A DNA stretch of 64,000 nucleotides from Helicoverpa zea (taxonomy: Eukaryota > Arthropoda > Insecta > Lepidoptera > Noctuidae), in contig NC_061469.1 in NCBI RefSeq assembly GCF_022581195.2, forward strand, positions 8,984,501 to 9,048,500, read 5' to 3'. Below, piece after piece: positions 26,301 through 38,200 of the stretch. The notes beneath the pieces are model-generated. The model was not told the DNA's origin and did not search any database. It worked only from the letters and a program-made list of their open reading frames with translations. Position 1 is the first letter of the stretch, and every line of letters starts with the position of its first letter. The position numbers and the translations under genes were made by a program.

Positions 26301-28844
26301 CTGCGCTCACGTTCGATATCTTCATTGTCCTTAAGGTCATCGGTGACAATATGCCCAAGATATTTAAATTTGTTCACTCGAGTAAGAGGAGAACCATTGA
26401 GACAAATAGGTGGAGGTTCATGCAAGGTTTTGAATGAAGTCATATTACGGTCGTCATTTGAACAACTACTAAAGAAATAGCTTTCGCCAAAGCTTTGTGG
26501 ATAATATCTCAATTTAGTAGTTGTATCCGGGTAGGAGTCCCTCAAAGCTCAACGTTGGGTCCTATATATTACTTACGATGTGTATTGCAATGAAGTTACT
26601 AGTTGTACATGAATATTTTATAAGTATAAAAAGTATCTTACTTCCACGCCCATTTCTTTTGTCTAAACAACCAGTCATGCTGAAGTCTGATTTGAATAAA
26701 TGTCTCTGTTATATCTTTCGACCCTGTAGAAGAAAACAATTAAATTTTACTATTTTATTTAACAGTAAATAGCATGTAAAGTAAGGCCAGACTAGCTTAA
26801 TTAATTTCTATGAGACAAAAATAAGATGCAATTCTTTAACTTACACTGAAAGTCATTCTCATTCTCATTTTCACTTTCGTTTTCATTTTTACTCTTTTTA
26901 CAGTGCTTGGAATATCTAGTATCTTTTATGGAAATATAAGTACAAGGCGTAAGATCCAGGGCGTCTGGTTCGAACTTCTCGAAATAGTTTAACATAGCGT
27001 CATATAGCGGCCAATCGCTTTGTTCTTCACCCCTCTTTATTTTTAAGCGATGTTTTCTCTGCAAACAATAATGCAAATATAGGATATTTTTACTTATATT
27101 ATAGCTTTTAACCACAACTGAATTTACTGTTCAGAAAAAAAATTACGCAAGAAATCGAAAACCATGAAAATTGGTCCAGCTATGTAAAAAAACATCAGAA
27201 AACATAAGAATTTATTATTTTCATGGTAATAGTGAACAGGTTCACATGAAATTTGGTATTGAATTGAAACAGGTGGAACCTTGGAGATGGCTACTTTTTA
27301 TTTAGGTAAAAAAAGTAAAAAACAGATGTTGATATAATGATACTTACATTGAATGTAACCTTGAGGTGATGCCACAAGCCTTTCATGTCGTGCACACAGC
27401 AGTCTATGGGTAGATCCTGACAACGCATGGCTCTTTCCACTGTTCTGTAATCAACAATAAAAATACTGTTTTAATAGCAGTTCTTTTTTTTATTTAACTA
27501 TAGAAATAGATAAAATAAATAAACAAATATATGTATAAGCCATTGAAGTTGATAGTGACGTCATACGAAAATGAGTGTCAAAAATGATTTTGTTTTATTG
27601 TTCCTTTCAAGCTTTGCTTTTCATTGAAGATTTCATAGGTATTGTTTTGAAAATAGTATGTATTACCTCAGCAATTAGATTGAAAACAACATTCATATTT
27701 GTTTACAAAATTCACTGCTACATAAAAAAATCAATGGTATGTATAAGTATTGTTTTGTATGATATATGTGTATTTGTATTTTTATGGGCCCTAGTTGCCT
27801 GAAATAGAGGAATAAATAAATAAAAATAAATTAAAATAATATTCAAGTTACCTCCACATAGTGATAGGGTCCAATTTCATATCTTTAGTTTCTGACACAC
27901 AGATGATCAATTTTAATCGCCACTCATCACTCCCTGTAAGAGGTTTTAATATTTTGGTTATTAAATAAGTATGTGATAATTTTTAGAAGAAAGCATATTA
28001 AATTAAAGCAGATTAACTGTAGGCGGATTAAATCTATGTATGTATATACATGCCATTTTATATTTGAAATAAAATAATTTCTCATTATATACATGTATAC
28101 TGTATTAAACTTTCAAATTATGTCTTCTATTTTTTTGTTATGAACTAAAATCTAATTAGAATTTATACTCACATGATTCATATTTGTCTAAGACTTCACT
28201 TTTACCAAAAACTTTATCAAACATTTTTAAATACTGCCAGCTCTTGTTATTAGTTTTCTTCGCAGCTTTATATCTCTGAAATAACCCAAAAGATTCTGTT
28301 TTTTACGTTAGGTTAGTTATTTGTATAGTTTAAACAAGTCACACTGATTATTATTTTTATTTTCTTAGCTTGTACAGATTTAAAATACTCACATCATAGG
28401 TGTAGGACCATTTCTTCCTGACATGATCAATAGTAATTTCACTGGGAAAACCATTATCAAGCAGTATTTTGTGGAATTCTCTGTAAATGCCATTTTAAAT
28501 TAAGAAATACATGTTGCATGTCAATATTTTGTATCCATGGTAAAATTATCAAGCTAGAATTTTGCTATTGTTAATACAGCATCTCATATTCTCTTTGAAA
28601 TCTAAGTAAGCAAATATGCTTAACAGGTGGGAAAAAGGTTTAGCTATACTTACGCCCACGGTTGCTTTTTACTTTTAAACAGCAAGTCATTTTCAAATCG
28701 AAGTTGCAAAAATCTTTTGGTCAATTCAGACGTCCCTAAAACACATAAATCATACAAATTCAATCGTCCAGTCCTTGAGCAAATAATGAAAAGCAACTCT
28801 TGTACTGCTTTGAATTACTCACACACAAAAGTTTTGTCGTCCAT
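23340..28844 (-). CDS. Four-module Myb/SANT-like + ZAD + C2H2 zinc finger protein
   Basis: A 757-residue nuclear protein, probably a DNA-binding regulator. Exons: 28823-28844, 28654-28735, 28393-28480, 28173-28275, 27852-27933, 27348-27444, 26845-27058, 26642-26723, 25559-25649, 25074-25182, 24809-24899, 24626-24722, 24184-24531, 23340-24107; all phases close. Residues 8-98, 99-190, 230-323 and 324-418 are Myb/SANT-like modules, each opening with Trp and rich in spaced Trp (for example RKKWSYTYDRYKAAKKTNNK). Modules 1 and 3 resemble each other, as do 2 and 4. An acidic linker follows, then a ZAD (Cys468/Cys471 and Cys514/Cys517), the dimerisation domain of many insect zinc finger proteins. 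Five C2H2 fingers occupy residues 620-750. The ATG is taken because its 22-nt exon splices in phase to restore the first Trp of module 1. Targets are unknown. Confidence 0.85.
25920..26545 (-). pseudogene. LINE reverse transcriptase C-terminal fragment
   Basis: Two overlapping minus-strand frames (26545-26123 and 26216-25920) encode the end of a non-LTR retrotransposon reverse transcriptase. The motif VNKFKYLGHIVTDD is typical of the region after the catalytic core. The second frame carries ALRVQYNNVLRMLLRLPR and MFAEARIDDFYALRRKRVAS. The frame change marks a disabled copy, truncated at its 5' end. It lies inside intron 8 of the zinc-finger gene, between exons 26642-26723 and 25559-25649. The clade is not assigned. 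Confidence 0.75.
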
Positions 28845-29250
28845 GTTAGTGAGAAGGATTTGTTATCATTTTATATGTTACATGCAAAGGGAAATCGTGC
28901 AATTCAAATGCCTTTGTTTTTAAATAGATAAATTCCAAATAAAATTGACAAGTTGGCGAATTGTTTTGATAATTTCAAGTTGACGTTTACAGACCCTAGC
29001 TGGCTAGACAGTTGATTTTTTGTATAAGGCAACAAAACCTCTTTAATTTTGACGACATCGGCATCGCCGAATAAAAAAACGAATAGTATGATTTTGACAT
29101 TTTCGGTTTTACTCAGATGTAATGTACGGTTCGGGCAACTCTAGAACATTATTTTGGTTCTGCGATTCGTCCTACAATTTTCACGTGGTTTTACACATTT
29201 CGGCATGTTTTACACAATTTAACTTGTATTTTTGAATTAAATTGGCAATT
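28845..29250. promoter_or_regulatory. Head-to-head promoter region of the zinc-finger gene and POLRMT
   Basis: Only 406 bp separate the two ATGs, which point away from each other, so both core promoters and 5' UTRs must fit here. No TATA box, SINE or MITE was recognised. The sequence is AT-rich with no CpG island. Confidence 0.6.
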
Positions 29251-32200
29251 ATGCATCGGCTTGCATCTGCCAGGAATTTATATCACAGTTCTCTGCATGG
29301 TGTTTCCCTTCCTTCAAACAATTCACTTACAAGTACATCAAATACGGAAATAAAATGCTCATTTTGTCGAAGGATTTTATTAGGCCGCCTCGGTGCAGGT
29401 AATTTAATTTAAAACTGTTGAAGAGACCCTACCAGTTTGCTTAAATCATGCATGATAAATAGTTGCACTATACATAGGTTATCCAGTTGCATAACATCTC
29501 CAATAAGTTTTATTTTTATTTTCTAGAAACTTTTTATGCAGCGAGACACCAATCTACGAAAACGGCTAATTTACTCAGTTCTTTGAGAAAAAAGACTGAG
29601 CATAAGAGTTATAGGAAATATGGAGAATTGCTTGAAGGTATGTTTGTTTACATTTGTACCACTGACCCTAACCTATGTTTAAATGATGTTAATTTATAAA
29701 TATTGCTATTTTTAGTTGGTGACCAAGCCATGACTGAAACTAAGGTATCAATAAGTAAATTGCGAGCTGTGCATCTCTCAAAGTTAGCTTCTAGTCCTGT
29801 CTCGCTTGGGCAGTTACACCAGCTTACCAAGAAGCCTGTTAAGAACTTGAAAGTGGCTGAAGTAGATCCTGAATTACTACAGACTGTTAGAGACCAGATA
29901 TTAAAGAAGACCTCTGTGAAAACTTCTGCAACGCCAGTCTCTGTGAAGTCTAAGCTTTCCGAAATAGTATTAGAAGATGACAAATGTGCACTTATATACA
30001 CCAGCCATCCACTAGCTAACTTAGAAGATAAACTCAGGACAAAACAATACATAGACATGGTGAAAGAGAGCTACTACGATTTTAGAAAAGCAACTCTTTA
30101 TGACCAGAAGCTACAAGACCTTAGGTTTGCAATAAATGAAGGATTGAATCAAGAGTTCAATTTGAATGAAAGTAGTAAAACTGATTTAATATCTCAGGAG
30201 CATTTTGATCCATTACCAAAGGGAGCTCATGCTGTGTTCAGAGAATTGTTCGTGGATAACCAATTAGATAGCTATGATCATGAATTGATGAACCATTTAA
30301 CAAATATGCAGTAAGTACATCCTTCAATTTAAGTTTTAAACAAATCATCTAAACCTTATCATAAAGAGGAAACGGTTTTTGTTTGTTTATACTCTAAAGG
30401 TTCTGAAAGTATTGAACTGATTAAAAATCCTTTCACTAATAGGAACATACAGTCTTCCCGAGCAACACAGGCAGTAGTTTCCACATACATTTCAAAATTT
30501 TCAACCTATTGATTTGCAACAATTTCAGAGCCCAAGGTATAGCTCATCCAGCGATAGAGGACATCTACGATGACCCAGCTCTGCATCATGAGATTATAGA
30601 AACCAGAGAAGACCTGGAGTTGGATCATGTGGAACCAGCTGCTGCAAATTCCTTGAAAATCAAACAGGCGTAAGATTACATTGTTTGTATTTGTTTTTTT
30701 GTGGTTTAAGGGGAAAAGAGCTTGCACAAATTCCTAACTGTCTTAGCGAGATTAACACGACGCTACATGATAAGTCCTATAATAGGTTTTGGGGTATCTA
30801 CTGCTGTATCAAATATATATTTTTTTGTTTTGTTGTGTGAATATTTTTATTTATAATTGATATTTACTTGTGCAATTCACATTGAATATTACCAATGAGA
30901 TTTGATGCCTTACAGGAAGAAAGCGATACGTGACAAGAACAAGGCAAAGCGCGACAAGCGACGCGCCAAGCAAGAGTTGAGCATGAAGCAAGACATGCGC
31001 GAGCTGGAGCGGCGCGGCAAGCAGGAGTCGCTGCACCGCGTGCTCACTGCACATCTGCAGTTACTATGCTCACTCAACATGATACAAGAGGTAAGCACAG
31101 GGCGACAAGCAAGAGTTGAGCATGAAGCAAGACATGCGCGACCTGCACTTTGGACTGCTCGCATGGTGGCGGACAGACCACCTCAACAGCATTTCCAAGG
31201 AGAGATAGTAGGCTGGCTGTAAAACATAAGCCAAAACATAATGCAGCCACACATTTTAATTATTTACTTTTAAAACAAAACATTATTCATATTCCCTTCA
31301 TGATCGTTTAAGCTTTGCTAATCAAAATAGATCTTTATAAACCTTCATATACAGTTTATTTTCCCTTAGGTAGAATTTTTAAGTGATGAAGTGCTCATTT
31401 ACTTAACTGTTCATAAAATATTTCCTTACAGATCAACTATTGTTATTTGCGTCTTACTACTTGTACGAATGAGTTTCTGTGTCAATTAGTGTACTCGTGA
31501 CGTATTCGTGAGACGGCCGAATCCAGGTCAACTCTATTTGAATAAGTCATAACAGTAATAGGATGAATATACTCGGATTTCTATGTAGCAAAGTATTATT
31601 AATTTGTTATTTTAGAGATTTTCCTAATTCGAGTCTATTCTAATAGTTCTCCCATTTCTACTTTTGTGTAAAATTAACGTAAACATGTTGAATCGTCAAC
31701 ACAAGGCACTTGCTAACCCAATTTTGATGGTAAATCTCTGTTATCTTATCGAGCATGTCAGTGACCGCGACAGTCGCGAAATAAGATAGATAATTGTTTT
31801 GATTTATTCAAGTAATAGTAAATGTTTTTTATTCAGAATCATTTACCAACAAATGTACCAAAACAGCATGATGACATAAAAAATATAAAAAAAGTAAATT
31901 GTAATTGTACGCTTTTATAAATTCACGTAACGATGGTCAAAGTTCATTACAAGACTTTCCATACAAGTCCAAACACAGCTATGATACAATATTCGATCAT
32001 GAAGTTCCAGTTCATATCTTCCGGCTTCATCATCACATCAGTTTGACTGTACAATATTATTGTATTGTCATCAGAACTATATACAGCTGCCAATTTTAAT
32101 GACATTACTATCATAGGAAGATGGTTATTAGTTACCTTAGATTTCATTACATTATTTATTTATTAAAAAATACAGAGTAAACTTAAGAACTAACTACAGT

Positions 32201-35200
32201 GTCCCATAAAACTGTGAAAGCAGTTTGATATAAAATTTAATTTAACAAAACATGATTACACACAGGTCAAATTCCTTAATACCTTAGATTCCATTACATA
32301 GTTACACACAAGTCAACCTAATAAAACCTATTTAATTGAACAATATTGTTCTAGGCTCAACAAGTGCTACAGTATTACCGACAGAGAGGAACAAGGACGT
32401 CCAGTCATCCCAAGATTAACGACGTCAAAGTATACAACACGCTACTACATGGATATGCCGCTACAGTAAGTACCTTTGTAATACAAAAATATTTATAATA
32501 TCATAAAGTTTAGGGATAATTTTTTTGTCTAGGTCTAAAATCAAATGGCTTTACTACAAAAATTTTTAACGTCTGTTGAACACTTATCTAAGAAAAAAAC
32601 AGATTATGACGTTGAAATAAGGTTCATTTTGTAGTCACACTTTTTTAGACAAGTGTTGAACAGGTGTTTTAAGTTTTTGTAGTAAGGCCAAAAAAGTTTT
32701 CAAGCTGGAAAATTATCGGATGACTCTGAATAAAATCTTTCTGGAGCTCTTTATGTACGAAGGCCGCTAAATCTCTTTCGAATACTCCCACAGCCTCTAA
32801 TGTCGGCCCTAGTACAATATTCAAAATTAACAAAACTTTAATGAATAAAAAACTATGGTTCAACACCTATACCTATCTATATGTATGTATAAAAATTGTT
32901 CTCATATTTGGTAATATAAAGCTGTTGCTTCAAGTACTACCATTTCCCCAGGGAATGTTGGACAACACAAGGCAACTACTATCGTTTATGTCTGAAGACG
33001 GCGTGGAGCCCAACCCTCAGACCTTCGCAGCCGTTTTCGAGTGCATCGAGAGAAGTGCTGAAGATAATAAAGTGGAATTACTCCAGCAATATAAGGACCA
33101 GATGGATCAAAAGGTATGTACAAACTATTGGAATGTTACTGTCAGTTTGCTAAAGGATGTCATTAAAGATATTTCATTTGTGAACTTAATTAAGTGTTAC
33201 TAGATTTGAAAACAAAAAGGTTAGTGTTGCCAATGATGGAAAAAATATCTGACGCCTTGATTTAAAGGTGTAATTAAGAATAATTAATCATTATACAGGC
33301 GCGCAGATATGCGCGAGAAACAGTTTATTTTCTATTGAATCATAATTACCAGCATACAAGTGATCAAAACCTACTTTATTTTATAAAAATGCTAATGGTA
33401 TAAATAAATTTTATCTTTTTTGTTGCAGGACATAACCCTAAACGACTTACTAGACAAAACGAAATTCCTTTACGATCAACGTGAAGTTGTTCTTCAATCA
33501 ATCCATAGACTACAACCGGACTTTGAACCTCATTACACAGCACCTGTTCTCGATTACAAATGTCCTTTATTAGACAACTTGACACTGGATAAAGTGGAGA
33601 ACAGACAGGGGTTAATGACGTCACCAGGCGAAGGTCTGTTTTCCATAGAGGAGATCATAGAGAAAGGGAAGGAACAACTGAGTATGGAGATCAAAGGGGA
33701 GGTTGAGATACAGAATATTGGTGTGAAAGATGAGCAGTCAGATATTGTGAAGTTTTGTGTGAGTATTGATTATTTATTCCCACATTAGCTGTTCCCACGA
33801 TTTCACCAGTTTTTTCGAATATTAATAAAACGGAGCCTATGGATTTCTATTGTCGTATACTATCTTTGTACCAAACATTTAAGTTTGTAATCTTGGCACG
33901 ACATCGCAACAGAGTCGCTTTCGCATTTATAATATTAGTAGGTAGTATATATGGGAGATTTGGTATATCTTGAATGGATTTTTAGATTGCAACAATTTGG
34001 CAGTTCATTTTTGATCATTCCAGCTATGGAAGAAAGTGAAAGGTCTCATCATTATCTTTTATTTAACTCTGATCATCTGTAAAATTATTTAGTTTTATCA
34101 ATGGACAATACCAATATCTCTCAAGGATAAAACTGGTTTACCTACCACAGTAAACTACTATAGTAACGCTACTATGTAACAGCAAAAGGTTCCAAATACT
34201 ACATCATTCATCATTCTCCGAGTGTTTTGCCCAACTATGTTGGGGTCGGCTTCCAGTCTAACTGGATTCAGCTAAGTACCAGCGCTTTACAAGGAGCGAC
34301 TGCCTATCTGACCTCCTCAACCCAGTTACCCGGGCAACCCAATACCCCTTAATTAGACTGGTGTCAGACTTACTGGCTTCTGACTACCCGTAACGACTTC
34401 CAAATACTAATACATAGTTGATAGTATGTAATATTTGCAGCGTGCTAAGCTATCGGCGACGCAGGACAAGTGGCGCGGCGTGATCAGGGAATCGTTTGAG
34501 CGCAATCTCGGGACGCTCAAGTCGCAGAGTTCGGCTTCGCACTCCGCCATCACTTTGTACCCGTATCTTACGGTTTTAGACGTAAGTATTATCTTTTATT
34601 TTAATGTTCTGTCTTTGTAACTGTATTGGGAAATAGCTGTTCCCGAGGTACCCAAGGAGGACATCTGCCCGTATCTGTATAAGATTTGCCTTATCCTGTG
34701 TCGGGCTCAGACACTGTAGGTACATGTGTACCAAATATGATTTAAATCTGTTAAATTGTCTTGGCGTGCAAGCCGAACAGAGTAATTTTCACATAAATGC
34801 GAATAATAAAGTCAATTTCCAGAATATTCTTGCTGCTTTTGACCTACCTTGTATATGTGTATACTGATAACTGCCTCGTTGGTCTAGCTGTCGCAAGTGC
34901 GGCTGCTGAGCACGAGGTCTCGAGTTCGATTCCCGAGTCGGGCCGAAATCGCTTTGTGGGTTTTAGAAGACTTTCACATAGCAGCCCGGAGCCTGGAAGG
35001 TGGTGATTGATACACCCGTGCATCGGAGAGCACGTAAATGTCGGTCCTGCGCCTGATCTCTTTCCGGTCGTGTCGGATTGCCGTCCCATCGGGCTATGAG
35101 AGTTAAGGAATAGTGAGTGCACCTGTGTCTGCGCAAATGCTCGTGCACTATAATATGTCCTGCGCAGTTGGCTAATCTCCTTACATGAGAACAGCCGCCG

Positions 35201-38200
35201 TAGCCGATAATCGGCTAGGAGGACATCATCATCATCATCATCATACTGATATCTAGTCCACAACCATACTATCAGTTATGTGCCTACTTCAATAAGTAAA
35301 CATTGTTTCAGGTGGATCAATTTGTGGACCTAATAATGGGCGAAATAAGCAAACTAGTCGACGGCAGTGAAACATACAGCCCTACTCTCAAACTATTACA
35401 AAGAGATTTAGGAACGCAAGTATATCAGAAGTAAGTTCGCCCTCAACAACTAATATCGATAAAATTTATATCAACAATATTTTCCCAACTCTATTTGAAA
35501 AATATCGATATTTCTCACAGATTTATATCTCGCTTTATCCTACAAAGAGTTACTTAATGTTAATAGGTACGCTATTTTTTTTTGTCATATTTGTAAGTAT
35601 TAATATCGATTATTATTCATCGATTAGATACCAAATCGAGCAGTACCGTCGCAACGGTACACTTAAGAAGCTAGAGCGTATATACGAACAGTACTGCACG
35701 TGGTACGTGGCTCGTGGCTCAGTGGACGGCACGGGACTGCCCTACAACGGCAGGCAGGCATGGCAGGCGCTCGTGCATAGGAATAGAGAAGGGGCTAGCT
35801 TGGTAAGTTGTTATTTTAGAAATTAACATGTTTTCGCTCTTTAAATATGGATAATTACTGTATATAGTTTATATTGTTCCACGGCGGGGAGCGATTCGAT
35901 AGTTTTGGGACCGAAAAAAAAAACGGAAAGTGTGGGTTAGACCCCCGCACTGAGGTTTTCGTTCAATGTGTACAAAATGATCCTACAAGTACCTTTTTGT
36001 CGTTAAAAGGGCCGGAGCCCCTAAGTTTTTTTTATTTGACATATCTTATATACTGTATTTTCTAGGATATTGAGGAGACTCCATGGCCTATGGAAATGCG
36101 TCAGAACATCGGCAAGTTCCTGTACAACATTATAATCAACGACGTCAAGATTGATGTCAATATGTTCAAGAGTAAAGCTGCTAAAGAGTAAGTTGTAGTT
36201 TAACGTTTTTGACCTTACCTTCCCCCTACATCTAATACATAGTTTGTACTAAACAAATTCTTAAATACATACTTTGTGAATAAGATAAACATGTGGTTCA
36301 ATGACGTACAGGACTCTTGGCTAGAAGTTGCCACTGATTTGATCATGATCGGTGATTTGATTTTAGTTAATTAATTCGATATTCTATCTTCTGTTATTTT
36401 GTTTATTAAGGATACGAATTTCACATGACTTGTATTAATTATTTATTTATTTAATACCACAGCACATTTTGTACAATGGTGTACTTAAATGATCTTCCAA
36501 CAAGAATATCTGTATTATTTATCACCGTACATTGATAAAATTTGTAACATTAACGAGCTCATACGTAAATAAAGAACTTGGTTATTTTTTTTTTGATTAG
36601 GTACTCTACTCATTTTAAAGTTATTAATTTATATGTATGTTGAACGTCGCGTCACCAGGCTTCTCTCGCGTACGTAACTACGTACGAGAGAGAAAGAGAG
36701 TGTTTTGGGTGCATTCAGTCTCTTAACAAAATTTGTTTCGATGTGTAGGAAGCTCCTCCCAGCAGTGTACAAGGTGCACCGGCCGTGGGGTCGGCTGGTG
36801 CGGCTGGAGCTGAAGCCGCACCCCGCGCTGGCGCGGCTGTGGGCGGGCGCCGCGCCGCCGGGCCTGCGCCTGCGCGCCGCGCTCACGCCCACCGCCGCGC
36901 CGCCGCTGCCGTGGGCGGGGACACAGCGGGGGGCGTACCTCGTCACGCCCACGCCGCTAGTCAGGTACTAACTTTAACCTGCGTTCTATGTGATAGATAG
37001 GATGAAAACGAGAAGCTGTGCAGCGATGTGAAAAAATCCCAATCCAAACTAATATTATAAATGCGAAAGTAACTCTGTCTGTCTGTCTGTCTTTCTGTCT
37101 GTCTGTCTGTCTTTTCTTCACGCCTAAACTACTGAACCGATTTGTGTGAAATTTGGTACAGACATAGTTTGAAACTTGAGAAAGGACATAGGATAGTTTT
37201 TATTACAAAAAATAAAAATAAAAAATAAAATTTATTACGGACATACAGTGCCATCTATTGGTCAAATGTCGAGCTGTTCCTATGCTCCGTAGATAGATGG
37301 CGTTAATCGCGCAATGGTGTCATTACACGTGTTCGGTTCATGTTATTGTTTTAATTCATCGGAAAATCCATCAGAAAAAATGTAAATAAACAGTAAAAAG
37401 GTGTAAAAAAATTAATATTAATATAATAAAAGTTTTACTACAAAGAAAATGCTCTAACGGAGTATAGATAATTCTATTAGTACTACGCGCAATGGTGTCG
37501 ATCGTTACACGAGTTCGATTCATGTTGTTTTAATTTGGTACAGACATAGTTTGGAACTCGAGAAAGGACATAGGATAGTTTTTATCCCAAAAATCCTGCG
37601 GGAGCGGGAACTTCTCAAAAATCCCGCGAGATCGGGAACTATGTGGGTAAAACTAAAAATCTGCCGGAAGTCACTATTCCACGCGAATGAAGTCGCGGGC
37701 AAAAGCTAGTATATTTTAAAATCCTCCTATATACCTAGACAAGAAGAATCCCTCTATATATTTTTTTTGTACAAGATAATATACTCGTGACATGACGAGG
37801 TTCGGTCCGGCGCATAGTCCATAGTTTGAATGCGCTTTGGATCGCTTAGCATCGCGTTCGTGTTGATTCGCCCACGCAGAACGCTAATAAAAGTACTAAA
37901 GGTGTTTGAATGTGATAGATAACCGATTATGTCGAATTCATTGTATTGTACTGTAAATAAAACAAAGACAGAAAAATGAAATGGTCATCCAGCCAGTGGC
38001 CATTATTTGCAATAGACCTACAAGACACAGAATTGATCACCCGAATACTTTTCAACTCTTTATCATGAATTTCATAATATTATTTATTCCAATATGCATA
38101 ATGACAAGCCTGTCCACACATGCCAACTTATTTACTTTAAATCTCCTTCCTCCCCATAGAATGCCATTGCATGTAATGAGTCAATGGAAACGTCTGGAGT

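Noticed and set aside
34871..34940. Possible tRNA gene (also at about 39934, 41813 and 46462)
   Set aside because: The A and B boxes are present, but the sequences run into SINE bodies with repeat tails and target duplications. No complete cloverleaf was found.
36629..37000. Open frames around 36629-37000 in other frames
   Set aside because: They overlap POLRMT exon 13, whose GC-rich composition keeps several frames open.
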